Notes under the pieces: model-generated
The model's input: only the letters and a program-made list of their open reading frames with translations
The model's database searches: none
Told to the model about the DNA's origin: nothing
In this document: positions 52,455-60,383 of the stretch, piece after piece
How positions within the stretch are numbered: position 1 is the first letter of the stretch
Layout: each line of letters opens with the position of its first letter
Position numbers and translations under genes: made by a program
Assembly (NCBI RefSeq): GCF_026891935.1
Contig: NZ_JAPTGC010000006.1
Coordinates: 62,001-126,000, forward strand
Source of the DNA: Methanocorpusculum vombati
Lineage (GTDB): Archaea; Halobacteriota; Methanomicrobia; Methanomicrobiales; Methanocorpusculaceae
Direction of reading: 5' to 3'
Length of the DNA stretch: 64,000 bases

Positions 52455-53449
52455 CACCGATGAAGATTGCCCTTCTCGGCCTCGGCTCGGTTGGCAGAGG
52501 AGTGGCCCGGGTTCTTTCCGATCCGGCATACGGATTTGTGATAACCGCAGCAGCCGACTCCAAAAGCGGTGCAGTCGCCCAACCGGGAAGTTCCCTTGAT
52601 ATGGACGAGGTGTTTTCCCGCAAGGCAGCAACCGGCAGATGCGGAGATACGGCGTGGAACGCGGAAAGAATCGTCCGTGAAGCTGAATACGACATTCTTG
52701 TCGAGGTAACCCCGACAAATGCACAGACCGGTGAACCGGCTCTTTCCCATATCCGTACGGCACTTGCACGGGGAAAACATGTGGTGACCTCAAACAAAGG
52801 TCCGGTCTCCATTGCCTACCCGGAACTTGCACAGCTTGCCGCAGAACACAATGCAGCGTTACTCTTTGAGGGAACAGTCGCAGGCGCGGTTCCAATCATC
52901 AATGGTCTTGTACACGGTCTTGCCGGAAACAAAGTCCTCCAGTTGTTTGGTATCTTAAACGGTACCTGTAACTACATTCTCACGAGAATGGAGGAAGAGA
53001 GCCTCACCTATGCCCAGGCACTTGACGAGGCACGCGATCTCGGGTATGCGGAGGCAGACCCGACCTATGACGTGAACGGAACGGATGCCGCAATCAAACT
53101 GGTGATTCTGGCAAACGCGGTGTTTGACATGGGGGTCACCCTGGATGATGTGATTCGGATCGGTATTGACCGGCTGACGCCCGACGCGCTGCGCATGGCA
53201 GGTACGACCGGCCATACCATCCGGCTGATCGCGTCGATTCATCCCGAAAAAAGGCTGCTTGAAGTTTCACCCCGGCTGATTCCCAAGGATCATCCACTGG
53301 TGGTGGAGGGTACGCTGAACGCGGTGACGGTGGAGACCAAACTTGCAGGTCCGATCACCTTCATAGGAAGGGGGGCAGGATCCGTTGAGACCGCAAGTGC
53401 CGTCCTTGCGGATCTGCTTGCAGTGAAGGAACGCTATGGCGGAACATGA
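52451..53449 (+). CDS. hom: Homoserine dehydrogenase
   Basis: 332 residues. GLGSVGRGVA binds NAD(P); VVTSNKGPVS, GTVAGAVPIING, GILNGTCNYILT and EADPTYDVNGTDAAIKL are diagnostic. Lacks a C-terminal ACT domain, which is instead supplied by the preceding separate gene (ATGA overlap). Aspartate-semialdehyde dehydrogenase of the same pathway is at 59357-60376. Confidence 0.95.
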   Translation: MTPMKIALLGLGSVGRGVARVLSDPAYGFVITAAADSKSGAVAQPGSSLDMDEVFSRKAATGRCGDTAWNAERIVREAEYDILVEVTPTNAQTGEPALSHIRTALARGKHVVTSNKGPVSIAYPELAQLAAEHNAALLFEGTVAGAVPIINGLVHGLAGNKVLQLFGILNGTCNYILTRMEEESLTYAQALDEARDLGYAEADPTYDVNGTDAAIKLVILANAVFDMGVTLDDVIRIGIDRLTPDALRMAGTTGHTIRLIASIHPEKRLLEVSPRLIPKDHPLVVEGTLNAVTVETKLAGPITFIGRGAGSVETASAVLADLLAVKERYGGT

Positions 53450-54611
53450 ACCTCTAAAAACCAGTCCGGAAGACACAATAAAACCCGTGTCGGTTCCCGG
53501 GGGAATGGTTGCCCGGCGCGGCCAGTTTTTGCAGACGATGCGCCAGATGACCTTTGAAGCCGGTCATTTCACCACGGCAGAACTTGCAGAGGCAGCAGCG
53601 GTTCCCCGTTCGACTGCACAGGACTGGATCAACCGGCTTCTGCGGGAAGGATGTATTTTTCTCAAGGAGGAAAAACACGGGAGAAATCCCGCGCGCTACG
53701 CATCGCGGAGTGCGATGCCGTCCACCACCTGCCGCCGCATTTTCACCACGGTGGACGGAGAGGAAGTTGAGATTTATCATGAATGTCTCAGCAGCGGCTG
53801 CGCCGGATTTTGTGAGTTCCATCACCGGAAAGCGGGTGGTGCCGCACTGTCGGTTGCGCGGGACGGTATGCTTTTCCGGGAGCGCAGCCGTATTGGTATC
53901 ACCGTTCCCGAACCGGATCTCACCAATGCGGCAGTCGGCCTTGCAGCGGTCCGGCGTGAAGGGAATACCATCATTCAGACGATCCGCTCGGTCTATGGCG
54001 GTCCGGCATACTCACTGTCTTCCATGATGGGGCAGGCAAAGGGTGTCTGCGGAGTTTCCATACGTTCGGCCGATGGTCAGGTGACCGGAGAGGTACGGAC
54101 ACGGGCGCTCATGCATGTAACCGTGGGCATCGATGATACCGACCGCGAAGGTTGTGGCGGTGCGACATTTGCCCTGTCACAGGCACTGCTGAAGTATCTG
54201 ACCGAAAGCGGTGAAGCTATCGGAATCCGGCATCAGGTGGCGGTACTGTCACAGGATATTGAGGAGAAAACCGCGGGGAACTCGTGCAGTTTCCTGGAAC
54301 TTGCCGTTGAACCAGAAGCTGTGACAGGACTTGCAGCAAAGATCAGCCGGTTTGTTGAGGAGGAGAGTGTCTCCGGGAACTGGGGTGTTGCAATTGCCCG
54401 GGGTCTGCATGTTCCGGCAGACCTTCTGATGCTTGCCGCACGCATACGGCGTGAACGGGTGACAAAAGAAGAGGTACTGGCAGCAGCAGAACGGTGCGGG
54501 ATTGAAACGTTCGGTGGTCGCGGGGTAATCGGTGCGGTCGCGGCGGTTGCGCTTCGCACCCAGCCGCAGGAGGTCCTGCTGGATCTCGCATATCCCGTAC
54601 AGGACTGCTGA
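53436..54611 (+). CDS. HTH protein with TiaS-like kinase (IDDTD) domain
   Basis: 391 residues. N-terminus: a winged helix (about 28-90; FTTAELAEAAAVPRSTAQDW). Middle: a Cys/His segment ECLSSGCAGFCEFHH that may bind metal. C-terminal half: VTVGIDDTDREGCGGATFAL, EEKTAGNSCSFLEL and GGRGVIGAVAAVAL match the kinase-like domain of TiaS, which makes agmatidine in tRNA-Ile2, but the OB/zinc-ribbon parts of TiaS are missing. It may belong to the 'methanogenesis marker 11' group (tentative). It starts 14 nt inside the end of hom; GAAGGA precedes the ATG. Confidence 0.7.
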   Translation: MAEHEPLKTSPEDTIKPVSVPGGMVARRGQFLQTMRQMTFEAGHFTTAELAEAAAVPRSTAQDWINRLLREGCIFLKEEKHGRNPARYASRSAMPSTTCRRIFTTVDGEEVEIYHECLSSGCAGFCEFHHRKAGGAALSVARDGMLFRERSRIGITVPEPDLTNAAVGLAAVRREGNTIIQTIRSVYGGPAYSLSSMMGQAKGVCGVSIRSADGQVTGEVRTRALMHVTVGIDDTDREGCGGATFALSQALLKYLTESGEAIGIRHQVAVLSQDIEEKTAGNSCSFLELAVEPEAVTGLAAKISRFVEEESVSGNWGVAIARGLHVPADLLMLAARIRRERVTKEEVLAAAERCGIETFGGRGVIGAVAAVALRTQPQEVLLDLAYPVQDC

Positions 54612-54615
54612 ATAC

Positions 54616-54647
54616 TTTTATACGATAACGTGTAAAATATATTTTAC
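54616..54647 (+). promoter_or_regulatory. TATA box and 16-bp palindrome before the FKBP lipoprotein
   Basis: TATA box TTTTATAC at 54616-54623, centred 28 nt before the ATG. GTAAAATATATTTTAC at 54632-54647 is a perfect palindrome that ends on the base before ATG 54648 and would cover the transcription start. Confidence 0.55.
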
Positions 54648-55193
54648 ATGAATACAAAAATAACCGGAGCTCTGCTGGCTCTTGCAGCCCTGACTCTTGT
54701 GGTGTTTGCCGCAGGCTGCATAGGGACCGCGGATCAGACGGCAAAAGTCAATGATACGGTGAACGTTTTTTATACCCTGACGCTGGAAGACGGAACCGTC
54801 CACCAGACCAATGTCGGAAAAGAACCGCTGAGTTTTGTTCTCGGTTCCGGTCAGGTTGTCAAAGGATTTGATGCCGCGGTCACCGGCATGAAACCGGGAG
54901 AAACAAAGACCGTAACCCTGACCCCGGATCAGGCCTACGGTGCATACAGCTACGACACATACGCCGACATTCCGCTCTCCCTTGCAGAGACCTACAACAA
55001 CGGCCCCATCTCTGTCGGGTCCACCTTCCTGATGTACGACTACTCGACCGGTGCAATTCAGGTGGTACAGGGTGAAGTCATGGTAATCGACAACGAGAGC
55101 AACATGACCCGCGTCGTCATCAACCCTCCGCTTGCAGGAAAAACCCTGACCTTTGAGATCACGCTCGACTCCATCGGGAAGAAAACCACATAA
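54648..55193 (+). CDS. FKBP-type peptidyl-prolyl isomerase, lipoprotein
   Basis: 181 residues. Signal peptide with lipobox-like AAGC at residues 21-24, then an FKBP domain: VNVFYTLTLEDGTVHQTN, GQVVKGFDAAVTGMKPGE and VTLTPDQAYGAY are typical of SlyD-like archaeal FKBPs including the insert-in-flap region (IPLSLAETYNNGP). Expected to fold proteins on the outer side of the membrane. Confidence 0.9.
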   Translation: MNTKITGALLALAALTLVVFAAGCIGTADQTAKVNDTVNVFYTLTLEDGTVHQTNVGKEPLSFVLGSGQVVKGFDAAVTGMKPGETKTVTLTPDQAYGAYSYDTYADIPLSLAETYNNGPISVGSTFLMYDYSTGAIQVVQGEVMVIDNESNMTRVVINPPLAGKTLTFEITLDSIGKKTT

Positions 55194-55277
55194 TCTTTTT
55201 TTGCCGGACATCAGGAAAAGTTCTTTGCCTCATGACGTCCACATCTCCAAATAAGTACATACGTACCAGAGATACCT

Positions 55278-55604
55278 ATGGGAAACGCTGAAAATAAACG
55301 GTTCCAGATTGGCTGGCTGAGTGTAATTCTGATGCTCGGTGTCGCAATTCTGGTAGGATATGCAGGTCTCGGACTACTGGCAGCCGCCGGTGTGTTCCTG
55401 CTTGGCATCGGTCTCATCATGGTCGCCTTATCCTTTGCACTTGGCAGAAAAGAACCGCTGATCACCGGTGCCGGTGTACTGTTTGCAGTTATCGGTGCGG
55501 TTCTGATGCTGCTGTACGCAGGAGCGGATCTGATGCTGGTCCTCGGCGGAGCACTTGCCGGTATTGCCCTTGCTGCAATCGTCTATGTTGCAGCAAAGAA
55601 ATAA
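55278..55604 (+). CDS. Small polytopic membrane protein
   Basis: 108 residues with three or four membrane segments (about 12-30, 33-53, 61-80, 83-104) and short charged ends. No known domain. It begins the apparent operon with the helical protein (27-nt gap) and the SPFH/zinc-ribbon protein. Confidence 0.7.
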   Translation: MGNAENKRFQIGWLSVILMLGVAILVGYAGLGLLAAAGVFLLGIGLIMVALSFALGRKEPLITGAGVLFAVIGAVLMLLYAGADLMLVLGGALAGIALAAIVYVAAKK

Positions 55605-55631
55605 TCAAATTTTTCGGGAAGTTACAAAAAT

Positions 55632-56171
55632 ATGACGACGGATTTACGAAGTAAAGTCGAGGAAGACCGCGGACTGCTGAAGAAGATTCAGATGGGAATC
55701 CCGGGTTTCCGCGGATACCGGCAGAAGGAAGATCTGCGCATTGCAGACTCCCTTCTCCGGATGCAGGTTGCGGATCTGCTGAAGTCGGATGTTCTGGGAA
55801 CCCTTGAACTGATCCGTGAACGTGCGGGAAATGCACTGGAACTGGATCTGATGAACGACATTGCAACGGTTGTCTCTGCGGCAAAAACCGCAGAGACCAG
55901 AGTCCGCCACGCAGAACAGGGATACTCGGGAATCTCACCGGCGTACCGCGTCACTGACGAGCAGCTGAACACGCTGTATGAGTTTGACGTCTCGCTTGTC
56001 GACGGTATCAGATCCCTGGGCAAACTGTGCCGTACCGCGCTCGGTTCAGCTGATGCAGGAGATTTCGGCCTGGTGAAAGCGGATCTCCGCGACATCCGTG
56101 CGGGTCTTGCAGAGCTATTGGCAGTGTTTGAGAAACGTATCGAGACAATGGCAGGGCTTGGTGCATTCTAA
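55632..56171 (+). CDS. Conserved-looking helical protein in SPFH operon
   Basis: 179 residues, all-helical by composition. It starts with KVEEDRGLLKKIQMGIPGFR and shows repeated heptad-like segments but no recognised motif. It ends with a stop that overlaps the SPFH gene by 1 nt. In other prokaryotes SPFH/YdjI-type proteins are often encoded beside a helical partner; I infer a shared complex. Confidence 0.7.
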   Translation: MTTDLRSKVEEDRGLLKKIQMGIPGFRGYRQKEDLRIADSLLRMQVADLLKSDVLGTLELIRERAGNALELDLMNDIATVVSAAKTAETRVRHAEQGYSGISPAYRVTDEQLNTLYEFDVSLVDGIRSLGKLCRTALGSADAGDFGLVKADLRDIRAGLAELLAVFEKRIETMAGLGAF

Positions 56172-57397
56172 TGGCATTATTCTCAAAAGTGAACAAAAAG
56201 ATCGGTTCCGGCTCCGACATCGAAGGAGCAGATTCCCGGAAAGGATTCTACTGGGTTGAGGATCAGAAAGGCGACAATGTGATGTGGCGCCTTCCAAGAA
56301 ACGTGATGTGGAACGACAACGTGCTGGTCCGTGAGGATGAGTACGGTATCTTCTTCCGCGACGGAAAAGCGCTCGCGGTCTTCGATCGCCCCGACCGGTA
56401 TGCGCTGACGACACAGAACATTCCCGTCCTGAAAGATATTGCGGGAACGGTTCTGGGAAACGTCCAGATCGGTGAGTTCTTCTGGGTACAGAAACGGGAG
56501 TTCCGGGACAAGTTTGGTACCAGCCAGCCGCTTGCATTCCGCGATGTGGACTTCGGCGTTGTACAGCTGAGAATCTTCGGCCAGTTCTCCTACAAAGTAA
56601 CCGAACCTCTGCAGCTGATCACGGAGTTTGTGGGAACCAAAGGCCTTACGAAGTCCGAGGAGATCGTGGAGTGGCTGAAGGGCCAGATTGTTGCAGTCCT
56701 GAACGACACGCTCGGTGAACTGAAGGCAAAGAAACAGATGGGCGTTCTGGATATGCCTGCATACCTGCAAGAGATCGAACAGCTCTGTCTTGCAAAACTC
56801 ACCCGTGAGACCGAGGTCTACGGTCTGAAGATCATGAAGTTTGCCGGTCTGAACATCAACATGCCCGAAGAGGTTCAGGAGGCAATCAACAAGCGCGGCG
56901 CAATGTCTGCTCTTGGCGTGAACTACATCCAGTACCAGTCCGGTAAGGCAATTGAAGGTATCGGAACCGGCGCAGCACAGGGAGGCGGCGAAGGTTCCGG
57001 CTTTGCAATGATGGGTGCAGGCATGGGCGCGGGAGTCGGTATGGGTAACATGATGGCACAGGGAATGGCGGGTATGGCCGCAGGCCAGCCGGCACCGTTC
57101 GGCGGTCAGCAGGGTACCCAGCAGCCGCAGACTCCGGCTGCCGCCGCAGTACCGCAGGTAACCTGTGCAAAGTGCGGAACGGCAGCACCTGCCGGTACAA
57201 AGTTCTGTCCCGAATGCGGCTCACCAATGGCACCGCCCGCTTCAGGCAGATGTGCAAACTGCGGGGCAGCCCTTCTGCCCGGTGCAAAGTTCTGTCCGGA
57301 ATGCGGGACCAAAGTCGGGTCACCGAAGTGTCCGGCCTGCGGTGCTGATGTTCCGGCAGGCACAAAGTTCTGCCCCGAGTGCGGACAGAAACTCTAA
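56171..57397 (+). CDS. SPFH-domain protein (YdjI/virion-core type) with C-terminal zinc ribbons
   Basis: 408 residues. Residues about 20-250 match the SPFH/YdjI family (NVLVREDEYGIFFRDGKAL split here as LVREDEYGIFF, ALTTQNIPVL, VQLRIFGQFSYKV, LTRETEVYGLKIMKFAGLNI in part). A Gly/Met-rich linker (about 265-310) precedes three zinc-ribbon units, each CxxCG...KFCPECG. No membrane segment; the linker may mediate assembly. Bacterial relatives act with PspA-like proteins in membrane stress. Context: preceded by a membrane protein and a helical protein. Confidence 0.85.
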   Translation: MALFSKVNKKIGSGSDIEGADSRKGFYWVEDQKGDNVMWRLPRNVMWNDNVLVREDEYGIFFRDGKALAVFDRPDRYALTTQNIPVLKDIAGTVLGNVQIGEFFWVQKREFRDKFGTSQPLAFRDVDFGVVQLRIFGQFSYKVTEPLQLITEFVGTKGLTKSEEIVEWLKGQIVAVLNDTLGELKAKKQMGVLDMPAYLQEIEQLCLAKLTRETEVYGLKIMKFAGLNINMPEEVQEAINKRGAMSALGVNYIQYQSGKAIEGIGTGAAQGGGEGSGFAMMGAGMGAGVGMGNMMAQGMAGMAAGQPAPFGGQQGTQQPQTPAAAAVPQVTCAKCGTAAPAGTKFCPECGSPMAPPASGRCANCGAALLPGAKFCPECGTKVGSPKCPACGADVPAGTKFCPECGQKL

Positions 57398-57413
57398 CCT
57401 TTTTTTAATCCCC

Positions 57414-58658
57414 TTACCCCAACACCAGTGAGCAGAACCATATCCAGCCGATAAACACCGCAGAGGCTGCAAGCGTCAGCGGCACACCGGTACGGAAGTA
57501 CTGCCAGAATGTCATCGTCTCACCGTGTTTCTCCGCATTCTGGATAATAATCACCGAACTTGCCGCGCCAAGAATCGTCAGCGTGCCTGAGATCGTACTC
57601 CCCGCCGCAAGGGCAAGATACAGATGGAGCGGTGCTGCCGCAGCCTCAAGCACCGGCAGAACCAGTGCCACATACGGCACATTCGATACCAGCTGCGGCA
57701 CAAGGATACTCACCCCGAACAGCACCGGCATCGACGTGGTAAACGACTGCGGCAGCATACCCTGAATCACCCCCGTGTTCCAGACCGCGGCCATCAGCAC
57801 AAACATCGACACAAAGAACAGCAGCGTACTCCAGTCCACCCCGCGCAGAAGTTCCAGCCGCCGAGGGGACAGAACCACCAGCGGCAGGGCAGCAGCCACC
57901 GCAATTGCCACCAGCGGCAGCTCGTACCCGGCAAATGACAGTATGATCCGCAGGAAGATCACAGCAAACACGAGAACAAGGGACGCCTTGGTCAGCCGTT
58001 CCAGCACCGGATCCTCCGGACTGCGGGAATCTTCAGCCGGTGATACCGCAGCACCTCCGTTTGGCAGACGCCATATCATCATGCGGTACAGAATATACAG
58101 ACTCGCCAGTGCCGGAACACACAGATACACAAAGAAACTGCCGAACGCATTGGGAACGCCTCCCGACAGTGCAATCAGCAGTACCTGCGGGTTTCCAATC
58201 GGGGTCATCACACTCCCGAAGGTTACCGCTGCGGCAAGTGCCACCAGCATCCGGGTGACCGGAATCCCGAACGTGCGGGCGCAGTACAGTGCGACCGGCG
58301 TCCCGATGATTGCGACCGTATCATTCATCAGGAAAGCGGATGCTCCGGCCATCAGAAAAATAAACCAGAACATCACCTGACGGCGGGTGGACGCCTTTGC
58401 AAACATCGCAACCGACGCGGTATGCAGCAGACCGGAGCGCTCCATTGCAGCACCCAGAACAAACATCCCGAACAAAAACACGATCACCTCCACGTTCACC
58501 GCCGCAACCGCAGCGGCAGGAGTTATTGATCCCGTAACAAGCGCAAGAACCGCACCGGCAGTCATTACCGCCCATATCGGCAGACGGACACGCCCCACCT
58601 GCCGCACCACAATCAGCAGAAAAACAACCGCAAGAATACCAACGGCAATCGGAACCAT
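57414..58658 (-). CDS. ArsB/NhaD-superfamily ion transporter
   Basis: 414 residues with about eleven membrane segments. Family features: SAFLMNDTVAIIGTPVAL (with the NDT motif), SVMTPIGNPQVLLI, LVSNVPYVALVLPVLEA and GSTISGTLTILGAASSVIII. The duplicated TP-x-GNPQ and GA-A-S-N/V loops are typical of the DASS/ArsB group. Substrate could be Na+/H+, arsenite or a dicarboxylate; no ars genes nearby. Confidence 0.85.
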   Translation of the reverse strand: MVPIAVGILAVVFLLIVVRQVGRVRLPIWAVMTAGAVLALVTGSITPAAAVAAVNVEVIVFLFGMFVLGAAMERSGLLHTASVAMFAKASTRRQVMFWFIFLMAGASAFLMNDTVAIIGTPVALYCARTFGIPVTRMLVALAAAVTFGSVMTPIGNPQVLLIALSGGVPNAFGSFFVYLCVPALASLYILYRMMIWRLPNGGAAVSPAEDSRSPEDPVLERLTKASLVLVFAVIFLRIILSFAGYELPLVAIAVAAALPLVVLSPRRLELLRGVDWSTLLFFVSMFVLMAAVWNTGVIQGMLPQSFTTSMPVLFGVSILVPQLVSNVPYVALVLPVLEAAAAPLHLYLALAAGSTISGTLTILGAASSVIIIQNAEKHGETMTFWQYFRTGVPLTLAASAVFIGWIWFCSLVLG

Positions 58659-58668
58659 AACCCGGTGC

Positions 58669-58968
58669 CTACACGCGGGAAATATCCAGGAGATCTACAG
58701 ACCGGTACGGCCCCCGCATCACATCCCCTTGCGAATAATTCCGGACAGCCGTAAACGAAACACGGGTTCCAACCGCAAACCCTTCCGGAACACCGGCCGC
58801 AGGAATATACACGATACCGTCGTCCCCTGAAATAACCACACCGTCCCCAAGGGAGGAGATCGTCCCATCACAGGAAAACTCCTTCGTATCCGGCAGACTC
58901 ACATACCATACGCACAGAACGCAGGCAACCACCAGCACCACACCAGCTATCGTATTCTTCTTTGACAT
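58669..58968 (-). CDS. Small membrane-anchored OB-like protein
   Basis: 99 residues. One membrane helix (residues 8-24) and then a beta-rich extracytoplasmic domain (FSCDGTISSLGDGVVISGDD split as DGTISSLGDG and VVISGDDGIVYIP), which looks like a small OB-fold. It lies between alba (9-nt gap) and the transporter (10-nt gap), apparently in one operon. Function unknown. Confidence 0.65.
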   Translation of the reverse strand: MSKKNTIAGVVLVVACVLCVWYVSLPDTKEFSCDGTISSLGDGVVISGDDGIVYIPAAGVPEGFAVGTRVSFTAVRNYSQGDVMRGPYRSVDLLDISRV

Positions 58969-58977
58969 AAAAAAAGG

Positions 58978-59244
58978 TCAGGGTTTTGCGAGGATGATCT
59001 GAATGCATGAGACATTGGAGGGGCCGTTGTCCATCTCGACCTGATCAGTAGAGGTGGTTACACTCTGTTTGACCACATTTGGCAGAAACTGGCGCGTCAC
59101 AATCTCGGCAGTATCGACAGCACGAACGATGGCTTTGCCGCGGGCCTTCACGATCACCTCGGAGTTGCCGGCATTGAACTGTGTAACCACAGCAAGCACA
59201 TAGTTCATCACCGGCTTGTTTCCAATCAGGACTGTATTATCCAT
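58978..59244 (-). CDS. albA: Alba chromatin protein
   Basis: 88 residues. [19 protein letters not shown] (with the conserved Lys in GNKPVMNY), [20 protein letters not shown] and the long hairpin region are diagnostic. Binds DNA and RNA as a dimer and compacts the chromosome. First gene of the operon with the OB-like protein and transporter. Confidence 0.95.
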   Translation of the reverse strand: MDNTVLIGNKPVMNYVLAVVTQFNAGNSEVIVKARGKAIVRAVDTAEIVTRQFLPNVVKQSVTTSTDQVEMDNGPSNVSCIQIILAKP

Positions 59245-59356
59245 CGTTGTAGTATCATTTGGTGATAATCAGATATCAGTTGATCGTATACATCCGGATC
59301 GGGAAAACTATCGGGGAATCCTCGTGATTTCCCGGATAGTTCCCAAAAGAACCGCA

Positions 59357-60376
59357 TCAGAAGTATTTCTTTGTGTGCAGAAGCTCGGCGTTCAGAACAG
59401 ATGCGCCCGCAGCACCGCGGATGGTGTTGTGTCCCATTGCAACAAACCTGATGCCGTCACGCACCCGTCCAACGGAGACGGTCATGCCGTTACCGCGGTT
59501 GCGGTCAAGCCGCGGCTGCGGCCGGTTTTCATCCGGAAGATAGAGAATCGTTTTTTCCGGCTGGGTCGGAAGTCCGGAAAACGGCGGCTGCCAGGTCCGG
59601 AAGGCTTCAATGACTTCGTCAGGAGTTGCCGGAACATCGATCCAGATATTTAAGGTGTGCCCGTCAATAACCGGAACGCGGTTGCAGGATGCAGATACGG
59701 TAAACGGCGCTCCGGTGATCTGCGTGCCGTCAAAGGTACCGAGAATCTTGTTTGCCTCGCGGGACATCTTCTCCTCTTCAGATCCGATATAGGGTATCAC
59801 GTTGTCGTAGATGCCGAACGCCGGAACCCCTTCAAAGCCCGCGCCGGAGATCGCCTGCATGGTTGCAACGTTGATGGTGGTGAACGGGAACTTCATCAGC
59901 GGGGCAAGCGCTGTTGCAAGCATAATCGTGGAGCAGTTCGGGTTTGTCACGATGAAACCATCGCGGTTGTGGTTTTTCTTCTGCAGATCAATGAGTGCGG
60001 CATGCTCAGGGTTGACCTCGGCAATCATGAGCGGAACATCTGCGGCCATGCGGTGGGAACTTGCATTACTGAAGACACCAACACCTGCGTCCGCAATCTC
60101 GGACTCAAGGGTTGTGGCAATGTCCGCAGGAAGTGCGGAGAACACAATGTCGCAGTCCTTTACCGCGTCAACCGTGGTGGGAGAGACAACAATATCCCGA
60201 ACAGACTCCGGAAACGGGGAGTCCAGCCGCCAGTTCACGACGGATCCGTAGGTCTTGCCTGCGGAACGGTCGGATGCAGTGAGGGTCGAGAGGGTAAACC
60301 ACGGATGGTTTGCGAGGAGCTGGACAAAACGCTGACCGACAGCGCCGGTTGCTCCAAGAACACCAACATGAATCAT
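59357..60376 (-). CDS. asd: Aspartate-semialdehyde dehydrogenase
   Basis: 339 residues. GATGAVGQRFVQLL (NADP loop), the catalytic Cys in TNPNCSTIML, ISGAGFEGV, SCNRVPVIDGH and the C-terminal GHNTIRGAAGASVLNAEL identify archaeal Asd. Gives the semialdehyde used by Hom (52451-53449) and for lysine. It starts 7 nt after the helicase stop codon, so it is co-transcribed with the AddA-like gene. Confidence 0.95.
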   Translation of the reverse strand: MIHVGVLGATGAVGQRFVQLLANHPWFTLSTLTASDRSAGKTYGSVVNWRLDSPFPESVRDIVVSPTTVDAVKDCDIVFSALPADIATTLESEIADAGVGVFSNASSHRMAADVPLMIAEVNPEHAALIDLQKKNHNRDGFIVTNPNCSTIMLATALAPLMKFPFTTINVATMQAISGAGFEGVPAFGIYDNVIPYIGSEEEKMSREANKILGTFDGTQITGAPFTVSASCNRVPVIDGHTLNIWIDVPATPDEVIEAFRTWQPPFSGLPTQPEKTILYLPDENRPQPRLDRNRGNGMTVSVGRVRDGIRFVAMGHNTIRGAAGASVLNAELLHTKKYF

Positions 60377-60383
60377 GAGGTAT

